A stretch of DNA of 11,079 bases from an uncultured Lachnospiraceae bacterium (GCA_947175845.1 CAMWOK010000072.1:1-11079); one strand, 5' to 3'; positions 1 to 6,724 are shown, numbered from the stretch's first letter. Made by a program: numbers and translations. The notes: a model not told the origin generated them from the letters alone.

Positions 1-35
1 CAGATCGTACAATCCGACAACTTATGAATGGGTAT

Positions 36-49
36 GGCTGAACTGTTAC
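36..49 (+). repeat. Solitary 14-bp terminal repeat of the MITE family
   Basis: The 14 bases GGCTGAACTGTTAC match exactly the right-hand terminal inverted repeat of the two complete elements at 1047-1182 and 9478-9613. The 35 bases before it do not resemble the inside of those elements. It is therefore not a plain third copy: it may be the right end of a larger or different element with the same ends, or a decayed copy. Any left end and matching target duplication would lie outside the window. Confidence 0.6.
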
Positions 50-52
50 CAA

Positions 53-125
53 TTGACATATCCATGCAAAATTTTAAAAACTGTGCATCTTTTTTCTATC
101 CCCGCAAGCCAAAATAGGGTATAAT
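53..125 (+). promoter_or_regulatory. Candidate pflA promoter region
   Basis: A perfect -10 hexamer TATAAT lies at 120-125, about 105 bases before the pflA start, but no good -35 stands 16-18 bases upstream of it. A perfect TTGACA lies at 53-58, just outside the solitary terminal repeat, but it lacks a recognisable -10 at normal spacing. The TATAAT is the more likely transcription signal. The pairing is inference from consensus only. Confidence 0.4.
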
Positions 126-144
126 GAGTATAGCATGAGTTGAA

Positions 145-201
145 AAATTTCGCTATCCAGACGATGCGCCGCAACGAGCGCACGGCAGAGATGCGAAATT
201 T
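145..201 (+). promoter_or_regulatory. Leader hairpin upstream of pflA
   Basis: AAATTTCGC at 145-153 pairs perfectly with GCGAAATTT at 193-201. The stem can extend inward with ATC/GAT past one bulged base, and an inner TGCGC/GCGCA helix can form in the enclosed region. It lies between the TATAAT box and the ribosome site, so it would be in the 5' untranslated region. It has no U-run and does not cover the ribosome site. A role in mRNA stability or control is possible but unproven. Confidence 0.45.
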
Positions 202-230
202 ACATAACATATTGAAAACGGAGGATTATT

Positions 231-989
231 ATGCAGGGAAGAATACATTCTTTAGAATCATTTGGCACGGTCGACGGGCCTGGCGTCCGCTACGTTGTCT
301 TTGTCCAGGGTTGTCCTATGCGATGCGCTTACTGTCACAACCCGGACACCTGGGAGATGAATGCCGGTACGCTGATGGAGCCGGAAGAAATCCTTGAAAA
401 CTATGAGCGCAACAAGCCGTTTTACACGGACGGCGGCATCACAGTCACCGGCGGGGAACCGCTGATGCAGATAGACTTTCTGCTCGAACTCTTCACGCTG
501 GCACATGCGCGCGGCATCCACACCTGTCTGGACAGCTCCGGGATTGCGTACAAACCGGACGGCAATCCTGAGTGGCTTGCCAAACTCGACAGGCTCTGCG
601 CGGTGACAGACCTTGTGATGCTCGACATCAAGCACATCGATCCGGAGAAGCACAAGGAACTGGTCATGCAGCCAAACGAAGGCATACTCGCTTTCGCGGA
701 ATACCTCGACAGCAAAGATGTCGAACTCTGGATTCGCCATGTCGTGGTGCCCGGAATCACGGATGACCCGGACGATCTGCGCAGACTGGGCTACTTTATC
801 GGCGGGCTGAGGAACCTCAAGGCGCTCGACGTCCTTCCCTACCACACCATGGGAACGAAGAAATACGACGAGCTTGGTATGAAATATCGCCTTGCGGGTG
901 TTCCCGAGATGGACAAGAGCAAAGTGCCGGAACTGAAACAGCACATTTTAAACGGCGTGCGCGAGCGGCGCGGGCTTCCTGTCAAATAA
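231..989 (+). CDS. pflA: Pyruvate formate-lyase activating enzyme (radical SAM)
   Basis: This 252-residue radical SAM enzyme activates pyruvate formate-lyase by using S-adenosylmethionine and a [4Fe-4S] cluster to form its glycyl radical. PFL then splits pyruvate with CoA into acetyl-CoA and formate during anaerobic growth. The CxxxCxxC cluster motif is at C28, C32 and C35 (CPMRCAYC), preceded by the family-typical TVDGPGVRYVVFVQG stretch. GGEP at 74-77 is the SAM-binding motif. Length matches E. coli PflA (246 residues). The start is supported by GGAGG at 220-224, six bases before ATG. Its substrate gene pflB is not in the window; it usually lies just upstream, and here mobile-element sequence may separate the two. 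A complete mobile element lies 57 bases beyond the stop. Identification as the PFL activase, rather than another glycyl-radical activase, rests on overall similarity and length without an extra ferredoxin domain. Confidence 0.95.
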   Translation: MQGRIHSLESFGTVDGPGVRYVVFVQGCPMRCAYCHNPDTWEMNAGTLMEPEEILENYERNKPFYTDGGITVTGGEPLMQIDFLLELFTLAHARGIHTCLDSSGIAYKPDGNPEWLAKLDRLCAVTDLVMLDIKHIDPEKHKELVMQPNEGILAFAEYLDSKDVELWIRHVVVPGITDDPDDLRRLGYFIGGLRNLKALDVLPYHTMGTKKYDELGMKYRLAGVPEMDKSKVPELKQHILNGVRERRGLPVK

Positions 990-1046
990 TTGCAGGGCTT
1001 AAAAAGGGTGCAGTCGCTTACTGTTTGCAGTACCATGTGGATACTT

Positions 1047-1182
1047 GTAACAGTTCAGCCAGGACTTTGCATTTACTGCAAAGTCCGTAAGAAAACGTGG
1101 TGGCAGAGATGCATCAAGCCACCACGAAGTGGTTTTGCATGGCTTGATGCCTGTAACAGGAAGCCAAAGGCTGAACTGTTAC
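1047..1182 (+). mobile_element. MITE-like element, copy 1
   Basis: A 136-bp non-coding element with perfect 14-bp terminal inverted repeats (GTAACAGTTCAGCC at 1047-1060; its complement at 1169-1182). It is flanked by the 8-bp direct repeat GGATACTT at 1039-1046 and 1183-1190, the footprint of transposition. Inside are a 10-bp hairpin GGACTTTGCA/TGCAAAGTCC, a 10-bp stem GCATCAAGCC/GGCTTGATGC enclosing ACCAC/GTGGT, and a small CCTG/CAGG hairpin. No transposase is encoded, so it would move in trans. It lies between pflA and the ferredoxin gene and interrupts neither. The first 135 bases are identical to the copy at 9478-9613. The element family is not assigned. Confidence 0.9.
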
Positions 1183-1211
1183 GGATACTTTGAAAATTTA
1201 TACTTTATACC

Positions 1212-1240
1212 TTGTATTTTATAACAATTTATATTAAAAT
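1212..1240 (+). promoter_or_regulatory. Candidate ferredoxin promoter
   Basis: TTGTAT at 1212-1217 and TAAAAT at 1235-1240 are spaced by exactly 17 bases in AT-rich DNA, fitting a sigma-A-type promoter. Transcription would start near 1247, giving a leader of about 110 bases. The mobile element lies 30 bases upstream of the -35. A separate TTGACA at 1248-1253 has no good -10 and is better explained as one arm of the leader hairpin. Confidence 0.5.
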
Positions 1241-1247
1241 ATCTGTA

Positions 1248-1321
1248 TTGACAAGTATTTATCAAACACAGAAAACTATTTCTGCCACAGATGCTTGTCA
1301 AGAGCAGCACAGTGTCGCTGC
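1248..1321 (+). promoter_or_regulatory. Structured leader upstream of ferredoxin gene
   Basis: TTGACAAG (1248-1255) pairs perfectly with CTTGTCAA (1294-1301). Nested inside is CAGAAA (1269-1274) with TTTCTG (1279-1284) around a 4-base loop. A second short stem GCAGC/GCTGC follows at 1304-1308/1317-1321. Together they fill the predicted 5' untranslated region and leave the ribosome site at 1344-1350 free. The function is unknown. Confidence 0.4.
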
Positions 1322-1359
1322 AGCATAATAATAGGATGATAAAAGGAGGAATTTGTACT

Positions 1360-1530
1360 ATGGCATTTCAGATTTCAGATGCATGTGTTTCTTGCGGAGC
1401 TTGCGAGTCCCAGTGCCCGGTTGGCGCGATCAGCATGGGTGACGGAAAGTTTGAGATCGATGCAGACAAGTGCATCGACTGCGGTTCTTGCGCAGGCGCA
1501 TGCCCTACAGGATCCATCGAGCAGGCATAA
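1360..1530 (+). CDS. 2[4Fe-4S] ferredoxin, clostridial type
   Basis: A 56-residue low-potential electron carrier of the classic clostridial type, soluble in the cytoplasm. Two CxxCxxCxxxCP motifs hold the clusters: C9, C12, C15, C19-P20 and C38, C41, C44, C48-P49. The two halves show the expected internal pseudo-symmetry, and little lies outside the cluster-binding core. Such ferredoxins pass electrons between enzymes such as pyruvate:ferredoxin oxidoreductase, hydrogenase and Rnf; the partners here cannot be told from sequence. The chosen ATG has a strong ribosome site, AGGAGGA at 1344-1350, and length then matches the family; an upstream in-frame ATG at 1291 lies inside the structured leader and is rejected. 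The gene seems to be monocistronic, with its own promoter and a terminator 21 bases after the stop. Confidence 0.95.
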   Translation: MAFQISDACVSCGACESQCPVGAISMGDGKFEIDADKCIDCGSCAGACPTGSIEQA

Positions 1531-1551
1531 TTTCATAATATTACATGATGT

Positions 1552-1584
1552 AAAAAGGTGCTGCCATACTGGCAACACCTTTTT
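1552..1584. terminator. Bidirectional rho-independent terminator
   Basis: AAAAAGGTG (1552-1560) pairs with CACCTTTTT (1576-1584), and an inner TGCCA/TGGCA stem closes on a 3-base loop. The flanking A-run and T-run make it work on both strands: after the ferredoxin gene on the plus strand and after the convergent HTH gene on the minus strand. A second hairpin GGAACTG/CAGTTCC (1589-1595/1604-1610) sits directly after the HTH stop codon. Confidence 0.85.
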
Positions 1585-1610
1585 CCTAGGAACTGCAGCC
1601 GCACAGTTCC

Positions 1611-2561
1611 TTATTTTGCCTCGACTGCCTTTCGGAAGAAATGAAACTCTTTCTTCGTTTTTGTCTCTGTCTTTTCATTGGTATTTGGAAATTCAATTGT
1701 CTTTTCCTTCTCCTTCTGCTTCTCCCGATTCTTTTCCTTCGCTTTATCCCTGCCTTTTGCGCGCTTGCCGCTGTACTGCCGAAGCAGCTCGTCTATGCGC
1801 TTATAGTATTCCTCGTTGCGCTTGTCCTCAAGCGCGTGCTGGTTCGTCACACGCTCCTCGTCGCGCTCCTCCATGAGGCGGAACTGATAGTCGAGCTCTT
1901 TGCAGAGATCGCCCTTGACATTCTCCGTGATGCGCTCGACGAGCTGGTCTGCCATCTCCTTATTGTTGGCCGCAACCGCATCCTTGATCAGCTTCTGAAA
2001 CAGATACTGCAGCCGCAGCGTCTGGGCCTGTCCCGCCTCGGGAAGACGGCTCTCCGCAGTATACTCCCGCCGCTCGTCGAGCGATCGCATCTCCTTGATC
2101 TCAATCATGTTTTTCATCTCCGTCCTGCCTTCCTCCTCGGAACTGTTGTTCTTTGCCTCTTCCTCGGATGCCTTTGCCGCCATCTCGTGCTTTTTACCAA
2201 ACCGCTCATTCCATTTTGTGTCATCCGAATTACTCACTGCTGCCATTTTGACATCCCCCAATTTTGATATTTTTGTAAGCTGCTTTTGTGCAAATGGATT
2301 GTCTGCCCGCATATCCTCACCGCCTCCAGTATCACTATGTATCTGATCCAGTATTGTCTTCACTGCCCTGAGCTGCAGCCCCTGGTCTTTCAGGTCTTTT
2401 ATCGCGATAAACCTGTCGATATCCTCCTGCGTGTATATTCTGTGCCCCTGCTCATTGCGCCTGATCGGCAGCGCCAGTTCCTCCTCCCAGTATCTTAAGA
2501 CGTGTGATTCCACATGTACTTCTTTCGCAGCCTCGTTGATCAAATACTTCTCCTTTACCAC
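1611..2561 (-). CDS. MerR-type HTH protein with coiled-coil, basic C-terminus
   Basis: A 316-residue protein. Residues 5-75 form a MerR-like winged HTH: LINEAAKEV helix, then VLRYWEEEL at 21-29, the RRNEQGHRIYT wing and a long following helix. Residues about 75-150 are low-complexity and acidic or polar. Residues about 175-265 are predicted alpha-helical and highly charged, with coiled-coil potential. The tail from 264 is very Lys-rich and then turns acidic and basic in alternation. There is no ligand-binding domain, so it is not a classic MerR sensor. The plan resembles RacA-like proteins (HTH plus coiled coil, DNA-organising), which is inference. The start is GTG at 2559-2561, with AAGGAG upstream at good spacing. 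It follows the dnaB operon but is separated by a terminator, and has its own candidate promoter. The role is unknown. Confidence 0.8.
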   Translation of the reverse strand: MVKEKYLINEAAKEVHVESHVLRYWEEELALPIRRNEQGHRIYTQEDIDRFIAIKDLKDQGLQLRAVKTILDQIHSDTGGGEDMRADNPFAQKQLTKISKLGDVKMAAVSNSDDTKWNERFGKKHEMAAKASEEEAKNNSSEEEGRTEMKNMIEIKEMRSLDERREYTAESRLPEAGQAQTLRLQYLFQKLIKDAVAANNKEMADQLVERITENVKGDLCKELDYQFRLMEERDEERVTNQHALEDKRNEEYYKRIDELLRQYSGKRAKGRDKAKEKNREKQKEKEKTIEFPNTNEKTETKTKKEFHFFRKAVEAK

Positions 2562-2590
2562 CTTAAAACTCCTTTCTTGTCAGATATGTT

Positions 2591-2600
2591 ACAAATTTGT
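2591..2600. promoter_or_regulatory. Palindrome at start of HTH gene transcript
   Basis: ACAAATTTGT is a perfect 10-bp palindrome just downstream of the predicted -10 of the HTH gene, around the likely transcription start. Its place suits an operator, perhaps for autoregulation by the HTH protein. It is short and AT-rich, so chance is possible. Confidence 0.25.
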
Positions 2601-2604
2601 CGAT

Positions 2605-2633
2605 TCTATATAAAAAAAGAGAACCGGTTTCAA
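2605..2633 (-). promoter_or_regulatory. Candidate promoter of the HTH/coiled-coil gene
   Basis: On the minus strand TTGAAA (2628-2633) and TATAGA (2605-2610) are spaced by exactly 17 bases. The -35 lies in the loop of the dnaB terminator, so terminator and promoter overlap. The GTG start is 44 bases downstream of the -10. Confidence 0.45.
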
Positions 2634-2648
2634 CCCTGTTCTCTTTTG
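2612..2648 (-). terminator. Terminator of the gdpP-rplI-dnaB operon
   Basis: On the minus strand AAAGAGAAC and GTTCTCTTT form a long stem, with an inner GGT/ACC helix, followed by a run of seven T. It begins 49 bases past the dnaB stop codon. The structure is a textbook rho-independent terminator. Confidence 0.85.
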
Positions 2649-2697
2649 TAAATAAACCAGGCGGCAGTGTGAACACTGCTGCGATCTATTGATTCCC

Positions 2698-4035
2698 TCA
2701 TCGCGCCAGATTGGCAAACTGTGTGTAATCCGGCAGCCATGCCAGATTGATGGTGCCTATCGCACCGTTTCTCTGTTTCGCTATAATAATCTCCGCCACA
2801 TTCTTAAGCTCTGTGTCCTTGTTGTAATAGTCATCCCGATAGATGAACATCACGACATCGGCGTCCTGCTCGATCGCGCCGGACTCTCTCAGGTCAGACA
2901 GCATCGGCCTGTGGTCTGGTCGCTGCTCCACCGCGCGAGAGAGCTGCGAGAGCGCGATCACAGGCACATGGAGCTCGCGCGCCAAAGCCTTCAGAGACCT
3001 TGAAATGTCCGAGATCTCCTGCTGTCTCGACTCGTTTTTACCCGAGCCTGTCATCAGCTGCAGATAGTCGATAATGATCATCTTCAGATCGTACTCCAGC
3101 TTGAATTTCCGGCACTTGGAGCGCAGCTCCCCGATGCTGATGCCGGGCGTATCGTCTATCAGCAGGCCAGACCTGCCGATCACGTCGGCGCTCTCTATCA
3201 GGCGCTCCCACTCGTCGTCCTTCATGTTGCCCGTCCGGATTGCCTGCGAGTTCACCTTGGACTCGAGAGACAGCAGACGGTTGACGAGCTGCTCCTTCGA
3301 CATCTCCAGCGAGAAGATAGCGACCGACTTGCTGTCGTGAAATGCCACATGCTGCGCAATATTCAGCACAAACGCCGTCTTGCCCATGGAGGGCCTGGCC
3401 GCAATCAGGATCAGATCAGAGGGCTGCATTCCCGCCGTCTTGTAATCGAGATCGAGAAACCCTGTCGCAATCCCCGTCACCGCACCCTTGTTCTTGGACG
3501 CCTCCTCGATCAGGTTCATCGCGTTCATCACTACCTGCCGTATCGGCACAAAGTCCCCGCTGTTGCGCTTCTGTATAATATCAAAAATATTTTTCTCGGA
3601 TGTTTCGAGGATGGACTCTAACGAGTCATTCTGCGCGTAACAGCTGTTTGCAATCTCCTCGTTGACGCGGATCAGCTTTCGCAGCACAGCTTTCTCCGCC
3701 ACAATGTTTGCGTAGTGCTTGATGTTTGCGGATGTCGGCACTGCCGCCATGACATCCCTTATGTACTCGAGGCTGTATATCTCGGGCGGAACCCCCTTCT
3801 CCTTGAGCCGCTCCTGCAGCGTCACCAGATCGACCGGCTTTCCCTCGTCGTTTAGCTCCACCATGGCATCAAAGAGGATTCCGTACTGCTTTCCATAAAA
3901 ATCTTCGCCGGTAATCTGCTCGCCCGCTATCGTGATCGCTTCCTTGTCCATCAGCATGGAACCGATAACCGACTGCTCCGCCTCGACGCTGTGCGGCAGA
4001 ACCCGCTTTAAAACCGCCTCATCCATTTCCGGCAT
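2698..4035 (-). CDS. dnaB: Replicative DNA helicase DnaB
   Basis: A 445-residue hexameric helicase that unwinds DNA ahead of the replication fork using ATP (the protein called DnaC in Bacillus subtilis). The N-terminal primase- and loader-interacting helical domain covers about residues 10-115 (PHSVEAEQSVIGSML at 14-28 is typical). The RecA-like domain holds Walker A ARPSMGKTA at 213-221, Walker B MIIIDYLQLM at 319-328, ALSQLSRAVEQR at 361-372 and the KQRNG arginine-finger region at 420-424. Length is normal and no intein is present. The ATG at 4033-4035 has AAAGGGG about 12 bases upstream, slightly far but the best choice. It is the last gene of a gdpP-rplI-dnaB operon, a conserved Firmicute order, followed by a strong terminator. 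Confidence 0.97.
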   Translation of the reverse strand: MPEMDEAVLKRVLPHSVEAEQSVIGSMLMDKEAITIAGEQITGEDFYGKQYGILFDAMVELNDEGKPVDLVTLQERLKEKGVPPEIYSLEYIRDVMAAVPTSANIKHYANIVAEKAVLRKLIRVNEEIANSCYAQNDSLESILETSEKNIFDIIQKRNSGDFVPIRQVVMNAMNLIEEASKNKGAVTGIATGFLDLDYKTAGMQPSDLILIAARPSMGKTAFVLNIAQHVAFHDSKSVAIFSLEMSKEQLVNRLLSLESKVNSQAIRTGNMKDDEWERLIESADVIGRSGLLIDDTPGISIGELRSKCRKFKLEYDLKMIIIDYLQLMTGSGKNESRQQEISDISRSLKALARELHVPVIALSQLSRAVEQRPDHRPMLSDLRESGAIEQDADVVMFIYRDDYYNKDTELKNVAEIIIAKQRNGAIGTINLAWLPDYTQFANLAR

Positions 4036-4102
4036 TGTGTGTAATGTCCCCTTTCAGCGCACACAGGAACCGCGTTCTCTGTGCCTTGTTCTTCTGTATG
4101 CC

Positions 4103-4549
4103 TTACATCGTCTCCACATGTACCCGGAGCTTTGCGGATACCTTGGGATGCAGCTTGACTGTCACCTCGTGGGTGCCTGCCATCTTGATCGCCTCGGCAA
4201 GCTGGATCTTTTTCTTGTCGAGCTCCTTGCCGTACTGGTCAGACACCGCTTTTGCGATCTCCTTGGACGACACGGAACCAAAGGTCTTTCCGCCCTCGCC
4301 GCCCTTGATCTCCATCCGGACTGTCATCTGCTCGATCTCTGCGGCAAGAGCCTTCGCCGCCTCAAGCTGCTCTTTGGCAATCTTCTCCTCATTCTGCTTT
4401 TGCAGCTTCAATGTATTTTTGTTGGCGTCGGTGGCCTCCACCCCCAGCTTTTTTGGAATGATAAAATTCTTGGCGTAGCCGTCCTTGAGCTCCACCAGAT
4501 CCCCTTTTTTTCCCACAGATTTTACATCTTCCAGCAATATTATTTTCAT
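4103..4549 (-). CDS. rplI: 50S ribosomal protein bL9
   Basis: A 148-residue large-subunit ribosomal protein that binds 23S rRNA near the L1 stalk and reaches out from the ribosome. The N-terminal RNA-binding domain begins MKIILLEDVKSVGKKGDLVE and includes the family signature DGYAKNFIIPKKLGVEAT. A long connecting helix covers about residues 42-75, and the C-terminal domain has GGKTFGSVSSKEIA and ends in HPKVSAKLRVHVE. Length is typical (E. coli 149). AAAGGA at 4560-4565 lies ten bases before the ATG. It sits 57 bases after gdpP and 67 bases before dnaB; a short imperfect hairpin lies in the latter gap (4059-4085) but has no U-run, so read-through is expected. Confidence 0.97.
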   Translation of the reverse strand: MKIILLEDVKSVGKKGDLVELKDGYAKNFIIPKKLGVEATDANKNTLKLQKQNEEKIAKEQLEAAKALAAEIEQMTVRMEIKGGEGGKTFGSVSSKEIAKAVSDQYGKELDKKKIQLAEAIKMAGTHEVTVKLHPKVSAKLRVHVETM

Positions 4550-4606
4550 GATTCTTTTATCCTTTCTGCTCTGTAAATCAATAAGCGGCCGCGCGTGCTT
4601 TCCCGG

Positions 4607-6649
4607 TCAGATAGCGCCTTCCTCGAGCATCTGGTTCAGCGTCTCCTTCACGACAAAAATCGCCCGCTCCGGCGTCGTGTCCGTCAGCTGCGCACCCGCA
4701 ATATTCATATGGCCGCCGCCGCCGAGGCGCTCCATGATAATCTGAACATTTACCTCGTCGATAGACCGCGCCGATATATAGATTTTGCCATTGTATTCTG
4801 TCACGACGAAACTCGCCTTGATGCCGTTGATGCCAAGCAGTTCATTTGCCGCCTGCGCACCGATCTCCGTCGGGCTGTCAAGCCCCTCCGACGGGCAGAT
4901 TCCCATGGCATAGGCATTCTTGTAAATCTCGGCGCTGCGCACCGTCTCCGCCTTCGCCTTGTACTCCTGCGCACCGTCCCTAAACATCTTGCGCACCCTT
5001 GTCACATCCGCGCCGCACCTGCGCAGAAACGCCGCCGCCTCAAAGGTTCTGACGCCAGTCTTTGCCGTAAAGTTGTTGGTGTCGACCATGATGCCGGAGT
5101 ACATGCAGTCCGCCTCGTTGCTGCGCACCTTGACCGTGCCCGCGATATACTGCAGCACCTCCGCGACCATCTCGCAGGTGCTCGACGCATAGGGCTCCAC
5201 GTAGGAGAGCGTCGCGTTCTCAATCACCTCCGAGCTCTGCCTGTGGTGATCCAGGACTACAACTGTGCGGCAGCTCTTGATCAGATCCGGGCATTCCGTG
5301 ATGCTTGGCTTGTTGACATCCACCACGACCAGCACCGTACTGCTGTCCGCAATCTCCAGCGCCTCCGTGCTGCCTATGATAAAATCTTCCTCATAATTAT
5401 TCTTCTCCCGAAACAGCTCGACAAGCGGCTTCACGGAGGATGTGATATCGTTGATGACAATGTGGGACTTTCTGTCGAGCGCCCGCGCGATACAGCTGAT
5501 GCCCACCGCCGCGCCAAACGCGTCCGCATCCGCCAGCCGATGTCCCATTATCAGGATCTTGTCCTTGCTCGTGATGATCTCCTGGAGCGCGTTCGCCTTC
5601 ACGCGGGCTTTCACGCGCGTATTTTTCTCAATCTGCTGGCTCTTTCCGCCGTAGTAGACAATGGAATCCGGCGATTTTACCACCGCCTGGTCCCCGCCGC
5701 GCCCGAGCGCCAGGTCGATTGCAGTCCGGGCGTACTCCGCATTCTGTATATAAGTCGGCGCATCGACCCCCACACCGATACTCACTGTCACTGCCATCTC
5801 GTTGCCGATATTGACTGTCTTGACATCCTCGAGGAGTTCAAAGCGCGACTCCTTGAGGCTTTTCAGCGCTTTTTTGCGCATGATAATCAGATATTTGTCC
5901 TTCTCCGTCTTTCTGACAATGCCGTCGATCGATGCGATATACTTGTTGATCTTGCGGTCAATCAGCGCCATCAGAAGCGACCTTCTGACATCCTCCACAC
6001 TCTCGAGCGCCTCGTCATAATTGTCAATGTAGAGCATTCCCACCGCGAGGCTCTGGTCGTCGCAGTCGCGCAGCGCCCGCTTTAATGCTGTCTCGTCAAA
6101 CAGATAGCCCGCGATCAGGAAATTTTCATTTCCGGCACGCTCAACCACCTCGCTGTTGTTGAGGACATCCTTGATGGATATCCGCTTCATCCTGAAAATG
6201 TATTCGTGTTCCTCAAACACGACGTCTATCTGCGCATCCTGCTCAAACTCAAGCTTGTCCTTTGTAACGGCTGGAAACACTGCGCCGATCGATTTCCGAT
6301 ACCCCTTGTCCTTATGTATCACCCGCTCAAATGCCGCATTTGTCCATATTATTTTACCGTCATCATCCATCAGCACATGCGGAAGATCCAGATCCCGCAG
6401 CAGCGTTTTCTGAACCTGTCCGTACTGCGTTGCAAAATTGACAAATTCATTCATAATTACCGGCTTGTTTCTATATAATAGAATAAGCATGGTGATCAGG
6501 TATATCAGCAGAAATCCTGAGACGCAGACTCCCGCCAGAATATCCAGAAAATAGACGCCGGCGTTGACCAGCGCCAGCAGGATTCCCAGGATCAGACTGG
6601 TCTGAAGATACGCTTTCAGGTGTCCCTTTAATTTCACTTTTTGCTTCAT
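4607..6649 (-). CDS. gdpP: Cyclic-di-AMP phosphodiesterase GdpP
   Basis: A 680-residue membrane-bound enzyme that hydrolyses cyclic-di-AMP to pApA and so helps set the level of this second messenger, which governs potassium and osmotic balance. In order: two N-terminal membrane helices (about 15-34 and 37-58), a PAS-like domain (about 80-160), a degenerate GGDEF domain (about 195-335) and a DHH/DHHA1 phosphodiesterase domain (about 360-670). Metal-site motifs are GHRLADADAFGA (369-380), VVDVNKP (from 442), LDHH (466-469) and GGGGH (643-647). The GGDEF signature is replaced by a TEKDKY-type sequence, as is normal for GdpP, so no cyclase activity is expected. The chosen ATG has GGGAGG eight bases upstream; a longer form from 6709 has no good ribosome site. 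It is probably the first gene of the operon with rplI and dnaB. Confidence 0.93.
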   Translation of the reverse strand: MKQKVKLKGHLKAYLQTSLILGILLALVNAGVYFLDILAGVCVSGFLLIYLITMLILLYRNKPVIMNEFVNFATQYGQVQKTLLRDLDLPHVLMDDDGKIIWTNAAFERVIHKDKGYRKSIGAVFPAVTKDKLEFEQDAQIDVVFEEHEYIFRMKRISIKDVLNNSEVVERAGNENFLIAGYLFDETALKRALRDCDDQSLAVGMLYIDNYDEALESVEDVRRSLLMALIDRKINKYIASIDGIVRKTEKDKYLIIMRKKALKSLKESRFELLEDVKTVNIGNEMAVTVSIGVGVDAPTYIQNAEYARTAIDLALGRGGDQAVVKSPDSIVYYGGKSQQIEKNTRVKARVKANALQEIITSKDKILIMGHRLADADAFGAAVGISCIARALDRKSHIVINDITSSVKPLVELFREKNNYEEDFIIGSTEALEIADSSTVLVVVDVNKPSITECPDLIKSCRTVVVLDHHRQSSEVIENATLSYVEPYASSTCEMVAEVLQYIAGTVKVRSNEADCMYSGIMVDTNNFTAKTGVRTFEAAAFLRRCGADVTRVRKMFRDGAQEYKAKAETVRSAEIYKNAYAMGICPSEGLDSPTEIGAQAANELLGINGIKASFVVTEYNGKIYISARSIDEVNVQIIMERLGGGGHMNIAGAQLTDTTPERAIFVVKETLNQMLEEGAI

Positions 6650-6715
6650 GTATGATACCTCCCGCAAATGCGTTTGGAGATTGGAAAAGTTTCTCACGCG
6701 TTCGTACACATAGAT

Positions 6716-6724
6716 AGTATATCA
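6716..6724 (-). promoter_or_regulatory. Extended -10 promoter for gdpP operon
   Basis: The minus strand reads TGATATACT, an extended -10 (TGnTATACT), about 66 bases before the gdpP start. The -35 region is poor (TGGAAC at 17-base spacing), which is common with extended -10 promoters. No clear terminator is seen between pepT and gdpP, so some read-through is possible. Confidence 0.45.

Noticed and set aside
258..944. Minus-strand open frame opposite pflA
   Set aside because: It is antisense to pflA, which has all radical SAM motifs and a good ribosome site.
1047..1182. Repeat units as a CRISPR or tandem array
   Set aside because: Only two dispersed copies exist, 8.4 kb apart, with target duplications and inverted ends; there are no regularly spaced repeats or cas genes.
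1047..1182. Structured element as a tRNA-like gene or riboswitch
   Set aside because: The cloverleaf-like fold has no tRNA consensus boxes or anticodon arm, and flanking target duplications explain it as a mobile element.
1291..1359. Longer N-terminus for the ferredoxin from an upstream ATG
   Set aside because: The strong AGGAGGA site lies inside that extension and the resulting 23 extra residues do not fit the ferredoxin family.
4036..4102. Terminator between rplI and dnaB
   Set aside because: The small GCACA/TGTGC, GAAC/GTTC hairpin lacks a U-run, so it does not look like an intrinsic terminator.
4595..6085. Very long open frame on the plus strand opposite gdpP
   Set aside because: It is antisense to a clearly identified gene, has no ribosome site, and its Arg/His/Leu-rich composition is typical of a shadow frame over a codon-biased gene.
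4607..6649. GdpP GGDEF domain as an active diguanylate cyclase
   Set aside because: The catalytic GGDEF signature is absent, as is usual in GdpP proteins, where the DHH/DHHA1 domain does the work.
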